A stretch of 64,000 nt of DNA from Harmothoe impar (taxonomy: Eukaryota > Annelida > Polychaeta > Phyllodocida > Polynoidae): assembly GCA_947462335.1 (NCBI GenBank), contig OX381721.1:744001-808000 (forward strand). The letters run 5' to 3'. Under the pieces are notes generated by a model. It saw only the letters and a list, made by a program, of their open reading frames with translations, was not told the origin of the DNA and did not search any database. The translations under genes and the position numbers were made by a program. Positions within the stretch are counted from its first letter, which is position 1. Each line of letters starts with the position of its first letter. Below, one piece after another: positions 43,618 to 55,200 of the stretch.

Positions 43618-46600
43618 ATGAACCAAGGCCGCGCAGAGGCAGAAGGGTGTGTACAACCTGTAAGCGTCTGGCAAGGCGAGGCTGGCAAAGACAAACGGAG
43701 TCCTGAGGATTCTGTAGTCGCTGGCTTACAGGAGTCTTGGTTAGAATCAATTGCCCAGAGCAGTGTGATTCAAGACTCCCCGAGCAACCCATGTTGGGAT
43801 TATCTCCTGACAAAAGGGGTTGCTATGGATGGAGGGGGAAGCCCGATGCTGACCTCTGAGTGTGTCCCTTTACGGGGACAGCGTTGGTACCTGAGTCTGT
43901 TTATTTCCGGGACGCGTGGTGAATTTTTGGTCGACACAGGTGCATCACACACCTTGGTTGATCGTAAATTCATGGCCCGTCTTTGCAACCAGCCCGATGC
44001 TCCGCTACTGGGAGTAAAGGCTCGGACTGCTACGGGAGATAGTATGCAGACTTATGGCAGAACTGTAAAACCTATGTTGGTGGATGGCAAGACATACTGG
44101 ATATGTCCAACCATCACCGACATCACTGATGATAGCATCCTGGGGATGGACTTTGCTGCTCTTTACGGGGTAACAATGAACACCGCAACAGGCCGACTTC
44201 AGATTAAGCATCCTTATAAACAATCTGTACAGTGCGTTTTAAGGAATGGTTCTTCTGTGGCGTCAGTGGCACAGGACACAAAGTTGGCAGCAGGACATGT
44301 ATCCGATGTCCTAGTCAGCTGCGTGGGAGTGCAGGCCAAAAGGCCGGGAATGTTTGAACCAGGAGATCATAAGCTCTCTGAGCTAGGTCTTGCTGGCTAT
44401 CATACTTACCTGGCCAACGCTCGTTGGGGGGTGATACCAATTTGTAACTCGAGTAGTAGAGAAATCACTCTACGAAAGGGGACGCCTTTTGGTAACACTA
44501 CCCGAGCATATGGGGTAGATTCATTGACTACGGACTTTGTGGAAGTAGGTGTGGTGGCGGGAGACTCATCCCACGAGGAGGCTCTAGCTAAATCCAACCT
44601 ACCAAAACATATAAGGTCCCTGTTGTGTGAATCCCACCTCAAAACCCTAGAGAGCGAAATGGTGGCACATGAGCTGTCGGAGTTATCTGACGCCTTTGCG
44701 CAACCAGGAGATCCTCTAGGGCGTACCAATACGGTACAACACCGGGTTGATACTGGAGACGTGCTTCCCAGTAGAATCCCCTACCGTCGGTTACCCATGG
44801 CTAAAAAAAGTGCTATGGAGGCTGAGGTAGAAAAGATGTTGGAAGAAGATGTGATTCAACCTAGCGAGAGTCCATGGTCAAGTCCTGTGGTGATGGTCAC
44901 CAAAAAGGATGGTTCCTGTTGATTTTGCATCGACTATAGGAAGTTGAACGGACTCACTAGGAAGAATGCATATCCTCTACCTCGGATAGATGAATGTGTG
45001 GAATCTCTGGGTGGGGCGAAATGGTTCTGTACACTGGATTTACAATCTGGTTATTGGCAGATCGGCATGGACCCCCGGGACCGAGAAAAAACCACATTTT
45101 CTACCCATATGGGACTATTTGAGTTCAACGTCATGCCATTTGGGCTATGCAATGCCCCGGCAACCTTTGAGGCAATGATGGAAACCATGTTACGGGGTTT
45201 ACTTTGGAAAAAGTGCCTAGTATATTTGGACGACATCATCGTCTTCGGGGGTTCTGTGGAGGAAACTCTACAGAACCTCCAAGCTGTGCTGAAACGAATT
45301 TTATCATACGGTCTGAAATTGAAACCTTCAAAGTGCAAGCTTTTTAGGAAATCAGTGGAATACCTAGGTAGAATTGTTTCTGAACATGGCATCATGGCTG
45401 ATCCTAATAAGATCGAAGTAGTACAGAACTGGCCTCGTCAGATGGCCACGAAGGAGATTTCATTGGGTTTTGTTCATACTACAGAGATTTTATACCTGGA
45501 TTCTGGAGAGTCGCAGCTCCCTTACAAGAGCTGATGATTGAAGAGAAGAAGGCTAAGGCTAAGATAGTCTGGTCTCCAGCCGCAGAACAGTCTTTCAGTG
45601 AGTTAAAGAGACTCTTCTTAGAAACACCTGTTTTGCACTACCCTGCACCTGTTGGTAAGTTCATCTTGGACACTGATGCTCCTAATACAAGTATTGGTGC
45701 TGCCTTGTCGCAGATCCAAGATGGGCGAGAAGTGCCGCTGGCATTTTCGTCCAACAGTTTAAGCAAAACACAACGTAACTACTGCACAACCAAGCGTGAA
45801 CTCTTGGCAGTGGTGGTTTACACAAAAAAGTACAGACATTTCCTATATGGTGGGAATTATCTCGTACGGACGGATCATTCATCTCTTCAGTGGCTCCTGA
45901 ACTTCAAGGACGCTGAGGGGATGATGGGTAGATGGTTGAACCACCTCTCTGAGTTTGGCATGACGAATGAGCATATCATACACAGGAGTGGAGTAGATCA
46001 TGTGAATGCGGAGAGCCTGTCCAGCTATCCTATCCGGAACTGTCACCGTGTAGACTGCCGAGACTGTGGGTCTCACAATGCCGTGATTGCGTCTGTGGGT
46101 GCGAAAGTTCCTAACTGGACGTTAAATCACTTAAAGGATGAGCAGCTTGCAGATCCGGCTATTTCGTGGGTGTACTCCTTGAAGTTGCTGGGCCTGTCCA
46201 AGCCTGTTCGCCCCGCACTTTCACTGGAATGTAAAGAAGTTAGACAACTGTTAGCGCAGTGGGATAATCTTTTTATACGGAACAGTGTATTGTGCCGCTG
46301 GAGGGTGCAACTGGGCAGGAAAAGAACAGCTCAGTCTGTGGTGCCTTTGTCACTCAGACTACAGTTGCTCAATTACTGTCATGGCCACCGAACTTCAACA
46401 CACTTTGGCAGACAACGAACTGAGGCAAAGATATTACTGGCCTGGTATGACTTTGGACATACGGCGTTGGGTGAAGCAATGTCCCCAATGCTGTTTATCA
46501 AAGCCTGGACCAGGCATGGGTAAGCTACCTCTAAGTCAAGAGCTATTCCGTGTTCGGTTTGCCCGGATCTCTGTTGATATCATTGGTGGTTTCAACACAA

Positions 46601-47696
46601 CCCCCGTGGGAATACTTGTATGTCCAAGTATATCCGTTGGTAAATCATACAGCTGTTACCTGCGCAGAAGCACTTTTCGAGAATTGGATCCTCACGTGGG
46701 GAGGTCCTTTAATGCTTCACTCCGACCAGGGTCGTGAGTTTGAATCTCGACTGTGGGCAGAGCTGTGTAGTAAAATACACATCTGCAAGACGCATACAAA
46801 CCCCTATCGACCCCAATCGGACGGTATGGTGGAACGTTTCAATCGGACGTTGATCCAATGTCTCATGACAATGGTTAATGAGCACCGGGATGATTGGGAT
46901 GAGCACGCTTGCTATATCTCCCATGCTTACAATGCTACCGAACATGCGTCGACGGGCTGTACGCCTAATATGCTCATAATGGGTGAAGACATAGTCATGC
47001 CTAGTGACATGGTCTATGGCGTGCAGGGACACCAGCTTGAGCAACCCTGCACAGTAATGTTTGTTGAGTCATTGCGCCAATCATTACGCGAGTCCTGTGG
47101 AGTAGTAAGGGACAACTTGGAAAAATCTGCTACTTTGCAGAAGGTGGGCTATGACACGGGCCTTAAACTCCGCCAATTTAAGGTGGGGGATAAGGTCGCG
47201 AGGCTTAGTACACCTAATTCCAAAGTCAAGACTCTGTACTCCGCATACGGTTACTATGGTGGTGAGTGAAACTACTGTAGTAATACGTTTGCAAAAAGGG
47301 ACTAAATCACATGTGGCTAGACTCAGACCTTGGTATGGGGTGCCATATACAGATGACGGTGAAGATTCCCTCGGTGCTGGCACTGGTCCAGTAACAGCAC
47401 CAACCGACCCTAAGCTCCCGAAGGTACCGACGGCAGGACCAACTGTCATACCGTCGGTACCGACGGTAACACGGAGAAGGGGTCGTCCTAGGAAATTACC
47501 GATTGAACCGCAGTCGTGTGGTACCAAGCCCAAGCGCGGTAGGCCTCGTAAACAAAGGTCAGCTGTGCATAAAGGACTAACTGTTGACACCGGTAAACAC
47601 AGCAAGGTGATGCCGCCGGTATCATCATTGCTGGACATACCAGTAGAAGGTCTACGGAGGAGTGCACGTGTCAGAGAGCGAGATAAAATTGTGTAA
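43618..47696 (+). pseudogene. pol of Gypsy copy 2, broken
   Basis: Homologous to the 1,379-codon pol of copy 1. Protease (LVDTGAS) and the start of RT are readable to a TGA at 44920-44922, where copy 1 has an Arg codon (a C-to-T change at CpG). Further breaks are a 7-bp deletion near 45465, 11 bp near 46431, one base and about 31 bp near 46610, and 11 bp near 47231. The RT motif YLDD, RNase H and most of integrase are still recognisable between the breaks, as are the two RGRPRK AT-hook cores near 47475 and 47535. Several deletions are flanked by 3-4 bp of matching sequence, as in microhomology-mediated loss. No functional Pol can be made. Confidence 0.94.
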
Positions 47697-48152
47697 ACAA
47701 TTTTTTTCTTACCTTGTTGACGACAGTTAACTGCTGGCTTCATTAAATTTCCATGGACAGTTCCGTATTGAGCCGGTGGTCATTGGCCCGGTACTCGATC
47801 ACCAAAACACAACGAGAAGAGAAGGGTTATCCGGTGTGGTTATCCGTTGGAGGTAGAAAAGCACGTGTTCAGGGCGGGTGGCTGGCTTTGCCGATTAATT
47901 CTAAGTATGGGATTAGTTTTGACCACATATCGCTTAGAAACACGCTGCTATGTTATGTCCTCTAACGCCGGTATACCATTCCCGGGTTTTCCTGTGGCTC
48001 GGCCACGAAATGGTAAACAACAGTGAACGTTCCCACCATCGGATATGCCGGCGTGGGAAGGGCGCTGTCCGCCGTCACCTGATCGATTTCTCGCGCCAAA
48101 TGAGCCGTGAGAAATTGGGTCACCTCTGCGCGTCTTTGGGACGCGACCCCTG
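47697..48152 (+). other. Spacer between pol and the ORF3 promoter, copy 2
   Basis: No gene seen. Homologous to 20291-20741 of copy 1. Confidence 0.5.
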
Positions 48153-48240
48153 ATTGGCTGAGAAGCCGGTCAAGGGGCGGGGCCACGTGGGACGGGTGGG
48201 GTATATAAGCCCCACAGGCAGCCAGGCTTCTTCAGATCAG
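48153..48240 (+). promoter_or_regulatory. Internal core promoter of ORF3, copy 2
   Basis: Inverted CCAAT (ATTGG 48153-48157), GC box GGGGCGGGGC (48174-48183), E-box CACGTG (48184-48189), TATATAAG (48202-48209) and Inr TCAGATC with its A at 48234, 32 bp after the TATA start. Copy 1 has the same layout, but its E-box is altered. ORF3 begins at 48379 with no earlier ATG. Confidence 0.75.
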
Positions 48241-48270
48241 CACGTTTGCCCGCAGGGTAACGTGTTGATC
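48235..48270 (+). promoter_or_regulatory. Leader hairpin 1 of ORF3, copy 2
   Basis: GATCAGCACGTT (48235-48246) pairs with AACGTGTTGATC (48259-48270) around a 12-nt loop, with one G-U pair. It starts one base after the predicted start site. Confidence 0.6.
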
Positions 48271-48341
48271 AGTGGTGCCTAGGTCTGCCCGGCAGTACCT
48301 ACACTATTGGTTACCTGCTGTCCTACTAAAAGCTCGGGTGA

Positions 48342-48359
48342 GTGAACCGTGAGGTTCAC
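48342..48359 (+). promoter_or_regulatory. Leader hairpin 2 of ORF3, copy 2
   Basis: GTGAACC-GTGA-GGTTCAC, a 7-bp stem with a GUGA loop, 20 nt before the ATG. Same in copy 1. Confidence 0.6.
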
Positions 48360-48378
48360 CTACGCCTGAGCTAACGGT

Positions 48379-50790
48379 ATGGCAGCCCGAGTAGACGCAA
48401 AATGCTCGGCCCCGGAGGAGGCTGTAGTCTCCGACGGGGAAGACCGGGTACTCGAGTCTGACACTGACATGGACACCTCCGGTGCTCCAACCGTCGGTTC
48501 AGGCTCAGCTTCGGTAGCAGCAGAGCCTAACCCTGCGGGGTCTGGCAATGTTGTTCCGAAGACTAAACCTGGTCTGGGTGGTACTGGTGGTACCGTCCAG
48601 GAGGAGAACCCTGCTGGGGGATCTTCTCCGAAACCCGACGGTGTTAAGGCTACTGAACCGACGGGCCCTGATGGTGATTCATCTGACGGGTCGACGGTTC
48701 GAGTCAAGACCAAACGGAAGCGAAGGCCTAAGAGGAGGATTATTTCTTCCCCTGAAACCCCAGCTACTGAAGAGGTCGCACCTACTGAGGCTGATAGGCT
48801 CAAAGCTATTGTTGATAGAGTGGCCGCGGCGGAAGCCGAAGGCTGGTCAATCGCAGAAAGCAGGGCCAATCGACGCCTCCGCGCATAGGCAGCGCATGTT
48901 CGTTTGAACCTGAGTCTCGGTGACAATGACCGGAAGAACCTGAGCCTTTCTGACCTAGTTCAGGAAAATGGCAAAATGGCTATTCCGCCGCCTCACACGA
49001 CAGAAGGTTCGGATGACGAAGACTGGTTGTCTGGTGATTCCCATCCCATTGACTGGTACCTAATGTACATCAGGGCAGTGTTGGACGGGCATAAACCTAA
49101 CATCCATAAGTCATGCCGCTCCAAGCTGAGATATGCTTGGAAGAACTACGAGCCAGGGGATCCCTGTCCGTATGTTCGCTGCCAGCGCCTGAAAGGGACA
49201 GCTACTGCAGCAAAACGGTGGCCAGACTTGTTTAAGTTTGCCCGTCATCTCGTAGAAAAGCACATGAATGTGCGACCCTACTTGTACTGCCTGCGCGGGA
49301 GTTCGTCGACCTCCTGCCCCGAGTACAGTGACGGCAAGCTGTTCCGTTGCCAACGGAGGGCAGATTTGGTAAGGCATCTGTGCGACAATAAAGGCGTTCA
49401 CAAGCGCACTATTAGTCGTGCAGTTGAGGCAGCACTGAAGGTCTGGGGGTGCCACAAACGTGTAGGTAATCTACACTATAAGTGGCGCACTAACAGACTT
49501 AAACAGGGGAATTACCTCACGGATGCTGACTGGGAGAGATTGTGTAAGGGCGCCAAGTGCGAACAAACCGATCTCCGGCCAGATACAGAAATTCCGATGC
49601 CCACTGTGAAAAAGGGTACCCCCCCTAAGAAAGATCTGAAAAGGGGCCGCCAGTCATCCAAGGATGATACCAAAGGTGGGCGTGACCGTTCTCGTAGTGA
49701 ACCTGCGAAGAAATGGGCCGCCACAGCCACGGTAACATCCGAGGTCGACACTAGCCAAACCGTCGGTACCGTTTCGGTCTCTTCGGTTGCATTGCCCCCT
49801 GTTGCTGACCAACTGCCCCGGCAGGAGAGACAGAAACTGGGTGATGCGTTGGCTATCGTTCAGAACTCATTGGGTGACGAGCAGGCGAGTCAAGTTGCTG
49901 CTGACTATATCAAGCAGTACAAGTGGAGTCAAAAGCAAAAGAAAGCTTTGGCTGCACAGGAGGGTTCCTCACCTGTCAGTGATGCTGAACAGGTAGAGGC
50001 ACAACAGCCGGATGGGGCGTCAGCCCAGCCGACTGCTCCACCACAGCACGGAGCAACCTCTGACCCCGTAAGGGATGACGAGGTGACTCCAGAGCCTGAG
50101 CACAGGGCTGTTGAAGATGGGCTAGCAGGGTTACCTGTGTTGCCCGGAGACAGGCCTGCCTTTGACACTGGATTTTCTGACACTCTAGTCCCCGGATTTG
50201 AGTGCTACAAAGCAAAGATGGCTGAAAATGCAAGTAAGCTACTCCAGTTTCAGGTCTCTTTCTTGGAGAAGTCCTACTTTGAGCAGTACAAGCTGCTCAG
50301 AGCACAGGCTATCCGGGAGGGAGAAGCTTGGGTCGCTGAAAGAACCGGAATCCTTGCCGAGCGTGAGGCCAATCTGGAGCAAGATAATGCCCTCTGGAGG
50401 GCTACGATCGAGCAGCTCGAATCAAGGTTGACAACTTGTGACGCCAAGTTCTTCCGGCAATTCGGGCTAAAACTGACCGATTGGGAGAGAACTGGTTTTC
50501 CAGATCTCAAGTCTAGGTTGGGGCTTGCCGCAAGGCCTGCCCCTCCAGTGACCCCAGTACTGTCAGTACACCCACCCAGGTATGAGATGCCATTCTCGTT
50601 CATGGCACACTCTACCCAGGTTGTCAGCGGAGGGGAGCCTACTGCTGCGCCGAGTAAATCCTCGGAAGCGGCAGGTGGACCCCTTCCTCTCCAGGTGGAG
50701 GCTACTGTGGTTTGCGCCACGGAGGCCCCTCCTGGAGGAAGTCCTGATGGGGAGGAAAAGCCATCTGGTGGTGTCCCTATGGACACCTAA
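48379..50790 (+). pseudogene. ORF3 of Gypsy copy 2, one internal stop
   Basis: Homologous to the 803-codon ORF3 of copy 1 over its whole length. The only break I see is a TAG at 48886-48888, at about codon 170, just after the basic region; the rest is open to the same end (MDT). The Cys/His clusters are kept, and the second has Cys (FRCQRR) where copy 1 has Ser. The coiled-coil part is conserved. Only one lesion in about 800 codons contrasts with at least six in the 1,379-codon pol of the same copy. Either chance, or ORF3 stayed useful for longer; a restart at an inner ATG (48904) could still give the C-terminal 628 residues. Confidence 0.9.
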
Positions 50791-51720
50791 GGATGGTCCC
50801 CTGTCAGGCCCTCTGGGGTGCACTGTTCCGCCCCTCGGAGGTAAAACTAAACCACGACGCAGCTAAACGCCCCTGGACAACCGAAGCAGACCGACGGTGC
50901 TGTCATGACTTAACCGAGTCTTTACTGCCACCAAACTGGAAGCAGCCTGATGTCTTCAACCGTGGTTTACACCTAAGCCACAACCGTCGGTTCTCTACTA
51001 CTGTCCAGGGCTCCTGATCCCGCGGTCAATATATATTATTGTGACCTATAAACTATTATATGGATCATCCTCCTGTGATAATTATTTATAGGGAGGCACG
51101 GACCTACCTTTTTATATTTATATTTCACAAGAGATGGAAGCACTATACGGGTGCTGGACTCTATCCATCTCTACCGCCATAAACTGCTAGGTACTGGAGT
51201 ACCGACCCTAATAAGGATGACGACCTATCCCACCTTATTTAGGAAACGCTATTATGGATTTTTATATATAAACTTTTCTACGCCAAAGGAAGTGGGAACT
51301 ACTATAGTTCCATCTATAAACTTTTCTTCGCCAAAGGAAGTGAGAACTATTATAGTTCTTTTATTTATATATAAGGACACTAACTCCACACGGATTCGCA
51401 CCATTGCTGAATGTAGTAGGTGATGTGTTGAGTTTCCAAAGTGGTTATTGGTGCCTTGAGTATTAACTGATACTAGTCTAGGACTATCAGTTGGACAGTT
51501 TTTATATCATGTGCCTACGGGACTGTGGTTTGATACCAAAGACTATACTGTTGATATAAACTGTTATGTACATGTTAACTTGTATGTTCATGTATGTATG
51601 CCTGTTTTTACTATGAGTTGAAATGTTACTTGTTGATAAATAGATACACGTGGTGTATAATGTATCCAAGAGGTATTATTATTATAAAACCAGCCCTTCC
51701 TACATTCTTGAGGGGGGTAG
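50791..51720 (+). other. Noncoding 3' part of Gypsy copy 2
   Basis: Homologous to 16718-17648. It holds ACCG(A/T)CGGT at 50890 and 50983, the ~48-bp tandem duplication (51271-51359), and ends in the polypurine tract AGGGGGGTAG (51711-51720) beside the 3' LTR. No gene recognised. Confidence 0.65.
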
Positions 51721-52266
51721 TGTAACGGGTTGACTATAAGTCTAACTGTTATCGTTGTATATCTATTGTATGTTGTAAGATGTAAAACAACACGGTTCTA
51801 TTGTGTAAAATAACTGTTTTATTCATATAACTAGTGTAGTCGGTTCGTTACATACACCGACTCCTCTAGTTCGGTTATATACGGTAGTGTACCGGTACCA
51901 CCTTCGGTTACCGTCGGTAGTTGTTACATAATCATTTTACATAACTAAACCTAACAGGTGGCGCTGCTAGTACGGTCACGTGGCCTACGCAGCACTGTAT
52001 ATAAGACGGCTGCTTCCCCATTGGAAGTCAGTCAGGTTTGGGACTGTCGTGACATGACCACCCTGTGCTCACGGGCTTAACTCTATGCTATAGGGTTGCC
52101 TACTGTATTATATATCTGTTACTGATCTTGTATATCCGCTGGCTATACTTGTACTATAATACACCAAGAGTTTCCTTTATAATAAAGTCGCCGTATATTA
52201 CAGTCTAATTTACCTTGTCTGGTTTTTGGACTCAAGTGTTACAACCATAGTAAGAGACCAACTACA
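51721..52266 (+). repeat. 3' LTR of Gypsy copy 2
   Basis: 546 bp. Differs from the 5' LTR at about 15 positions and small gaps. AATAAA at 52181-52186; ACCGTCGGT at 51910-51918. Followed by the duplicated GTAT. Confidence 0.95.
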
Positions 52267-55200
52267 GTATTTTCTAGAATTTGGGGATATATTTGATGTA
52301 AACCTTCAATATTTTCAGAGGTCTCTCTCTCTCGAGAACACAGTTTGGATAGAAATATTGGTGGTAAAACATAATTTTTGAAGAGACAAGTGTGACTGTG
52401 ATGGATGTGAGCTTTAAAACAAAATATCAGAGCAGAAATGAACGAGGGAATTGAGAGAAAAAATTCACTTTTGAAGAATTTCGGATTTTATACAATGTAA
52501 TTCTGCTTCATTTTTCTAGGGTCTTTTTCTTACAGCTTTAGGTGAGAGGAAAGGATGTTGCAAGATGAATTGTAAGGAAGAAGAAAGTGTAAATGTAATG
52601 GATGTGACCTTGGAAAGAAGATATCAAATGGATGAATATCAGATGGGATTCAGAGTATACCGGGGTTATCCCAAAAATTGGATCTTGATCTTCGGAATGC
52701 TTTACTTCTTCAGGCTGTTGATGAATTCTTGGTCTTTCCTGGAAAATGATTAAACCCCTACAATGAGAAAACTATCAAACTTGTAGAACAGAAAACTGCT
52801 GTTGTAGAAAGAAAGAAAAATAGCAGGGGAAATACAAAGAATGACAGAATTTGAGGTATTTAAAAAATGTCATGGTCTACAGCTGTTTGATTTCCCAGGG
52901 GCCTCATTGTAACAGCTTTTGGTGACAATAAATGTCAAAAGCAAATACAATGTGAAGAAGCAAGTGTCTTTGTAATGGATCGGACATTTGAAAGAACCCG
53001 TCAGAGCATTAAATAAAGGAACAATTTAGAGTTTGAAAAAGAATGTATTTTCTAGAATTTGGGGATATATTTGATGTAGACCTTCAATTATTTCAGAGGT
53101 CTCTCTCTCTCGAGAACACAGTTTGGATAGAAATATTGGTGGTAAAACATAATTTTTGCAGAGACAAGTGTGACTTTGATGGATGTGAGCTTTAAAACAA
53201 AATATCAGAGCAGAAATGAAAGAGGGAATTGAGAGAAAAAATTCGCTTTTGAAGAATTTCGGATTTTATACAATGTAATTCTGCTTCATTTTTCTAGGGT
53301 CTTTTTCTTACAGCTTTAGGTGAGAGGAAAGGATGTTGCAAGATGGATTGTAAAGAAGAAGAGAGTGTAAATGTAATGGATGTGACCTTGGAAAGAAGAT
53401 ATTAAATGGATGAATATCAGATGGGATTCAGAGTATACCAGGGTTATCCCAAAAATTTGATCTGGATCTTCGGAATGCTTTACTTCTTCAGGCTGTTGTT
53501 GAATTCTTGGTCTTTCCTGGAAAATGATCAAATCCCTACAATGAGAAAACTATCAAACTTGTAGAACAGAAAACTGCTGTTGTAGAAAGAAAGAAAAATG
53601 GAAGGGGAAATACAAAGAATGACAGAATTTGAGGTATTTAGAAAATGTCATGGTCTACAGCTGTTTGATTTCCCAGGGGCCTCATTGTAACAGCTTTTGG
53701 TGACAACAAATGTCAAAAGTAAATACAATGTGAAGAAGCAAGTGTCTTTGTAATGAATCGGACATTTAAAAGAACTCGTAAGAGCATTAAATAAAGGAAC
53801 AATTTAGAGTTTGAAAAAGAATGTATTTTCTAGAATTTGGGGATATATTTGATGTAAACCTTCAATTTTTTCAGAGGTCTCTCTCTCTCGAGAACACAGT
53901 TTGGATAGAAATATTGGTGGTAAAACATAATTTTTGAAGAGACAAGTGTGACTGTGATGGATGTGAGCTTTAAAACAAAATATCAGAGCAGAAATGAAAG
54001 AGGGAATCGAGAGAAAAAATTGACTTTTGAAGAATTTCGGATTTTATACAAGGTAATTCTGCTTCATTTTTCTGGGGTCTTTTTCTTACAGCTTTAGGTG
54101 AGAGGAAAGGATGTTGCAAGATGGATTGTAAAGAAGAAGAGAGTGTAAATGTAATGGATGTGACCTTGGAAAGAAGATATTAAATGGATGAATATCAGAT
54201 GGGATTCAGAGTATACCAGGGTTATCCCAAAAATTTGATCTGGATCTTCGGAATGCTTCACTTCTTCAGGCTGTTGTTGAATTCTTGGTCTTTCCCGGAA
54301 AATGATCAAATCCCTACAATGAGAAAACTATCAAACTTGTAGAACAGAAAACTGCTGTTGTAGAAAGAAAGAAAAATGGGAGGGGAAATACAAAGAATGA
54401 CAGAATTTGAGGTATTTAGAAAATGTCATGGTCTACAGCTGTTTGATTTCCCAGGGGCCTCATTGTAACAGCTTTTGGTGACAATAAATGTCAAAAGCAA
54501 ATACAATGTGAAGAAGCAAGTGTCTTTGTAATGGATCCGACATTTAAAAGAACTCGTCAGAGCATTAAATAAAGGAACAATTTAGAGTTTGAAAAAGAAT
54601 GTATTTTCTAGAATTTGGGGATATATTTGATGTAAACCTTCAATTTTTTCAGAGTTCTCTCTCTCTCGAGAACACAGTTTGGATAGAAATATTGGTGGTA
54701 AAACATAATTTTTGAAGAGACAAGTGTGACTGTGATGGATGTGAGCTTTAAAACAAAATATCAGAGCAGAAATGAAAGAGGGAATCGAGAGAAAAAATTG
54801 ACTTTTAAAGAATTTCGGATTTTATACAATGTAATTCTGCTTCATTTTTCTAGGGTCTTTTTCTTACAGCTTTAGGTGAGAGGAAAGGATGTTGCAAGAT
54901 GGATTGTAAAGAAGAAGAGAGTGTAAATGTAATGGATGTGACCTTGGAAAGAAGATATTAAATGGATGAATATCAGATGGGATTCAGAGTATACCAGGGT
55001 TATCCCAAAAATTGGATCTGGATCTTCGGAATGCTTTACTTCTTCAGGCTGTTGTTGAATTCTTGGTCTTTCCCGGAAAATAATCAAATCCCTACAATGA
55101 GAAAACTATCAAACTTGTAGAACAGAAAACTGCTGTTGTAGAAAGAAAGAAAAATGGAAGGGGAATTACAAAGAATGACAGAATTTGAGGTATTTAGAAA

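Larger units (their letters stand above)
40235..52266 (+). mobile_element. Gypsy-type LTR retrotransposon, copy 2, decayed
   Basis: 12,032 bp on the plus strand, same family and gene order as copy 1, with a perfect 4-bp target duplication GTAT (40231-40234, 52267-52270). LTRs are 544 and 546 bp and differ at roughly 15 places, so the insertion is older than copy 1. gag has a 536-bp insertion and a frameshift; pol has one stop and several small deletions; ORF3 has a single TAG. It can no longer encode gag-pol. Confidence 0.96.
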
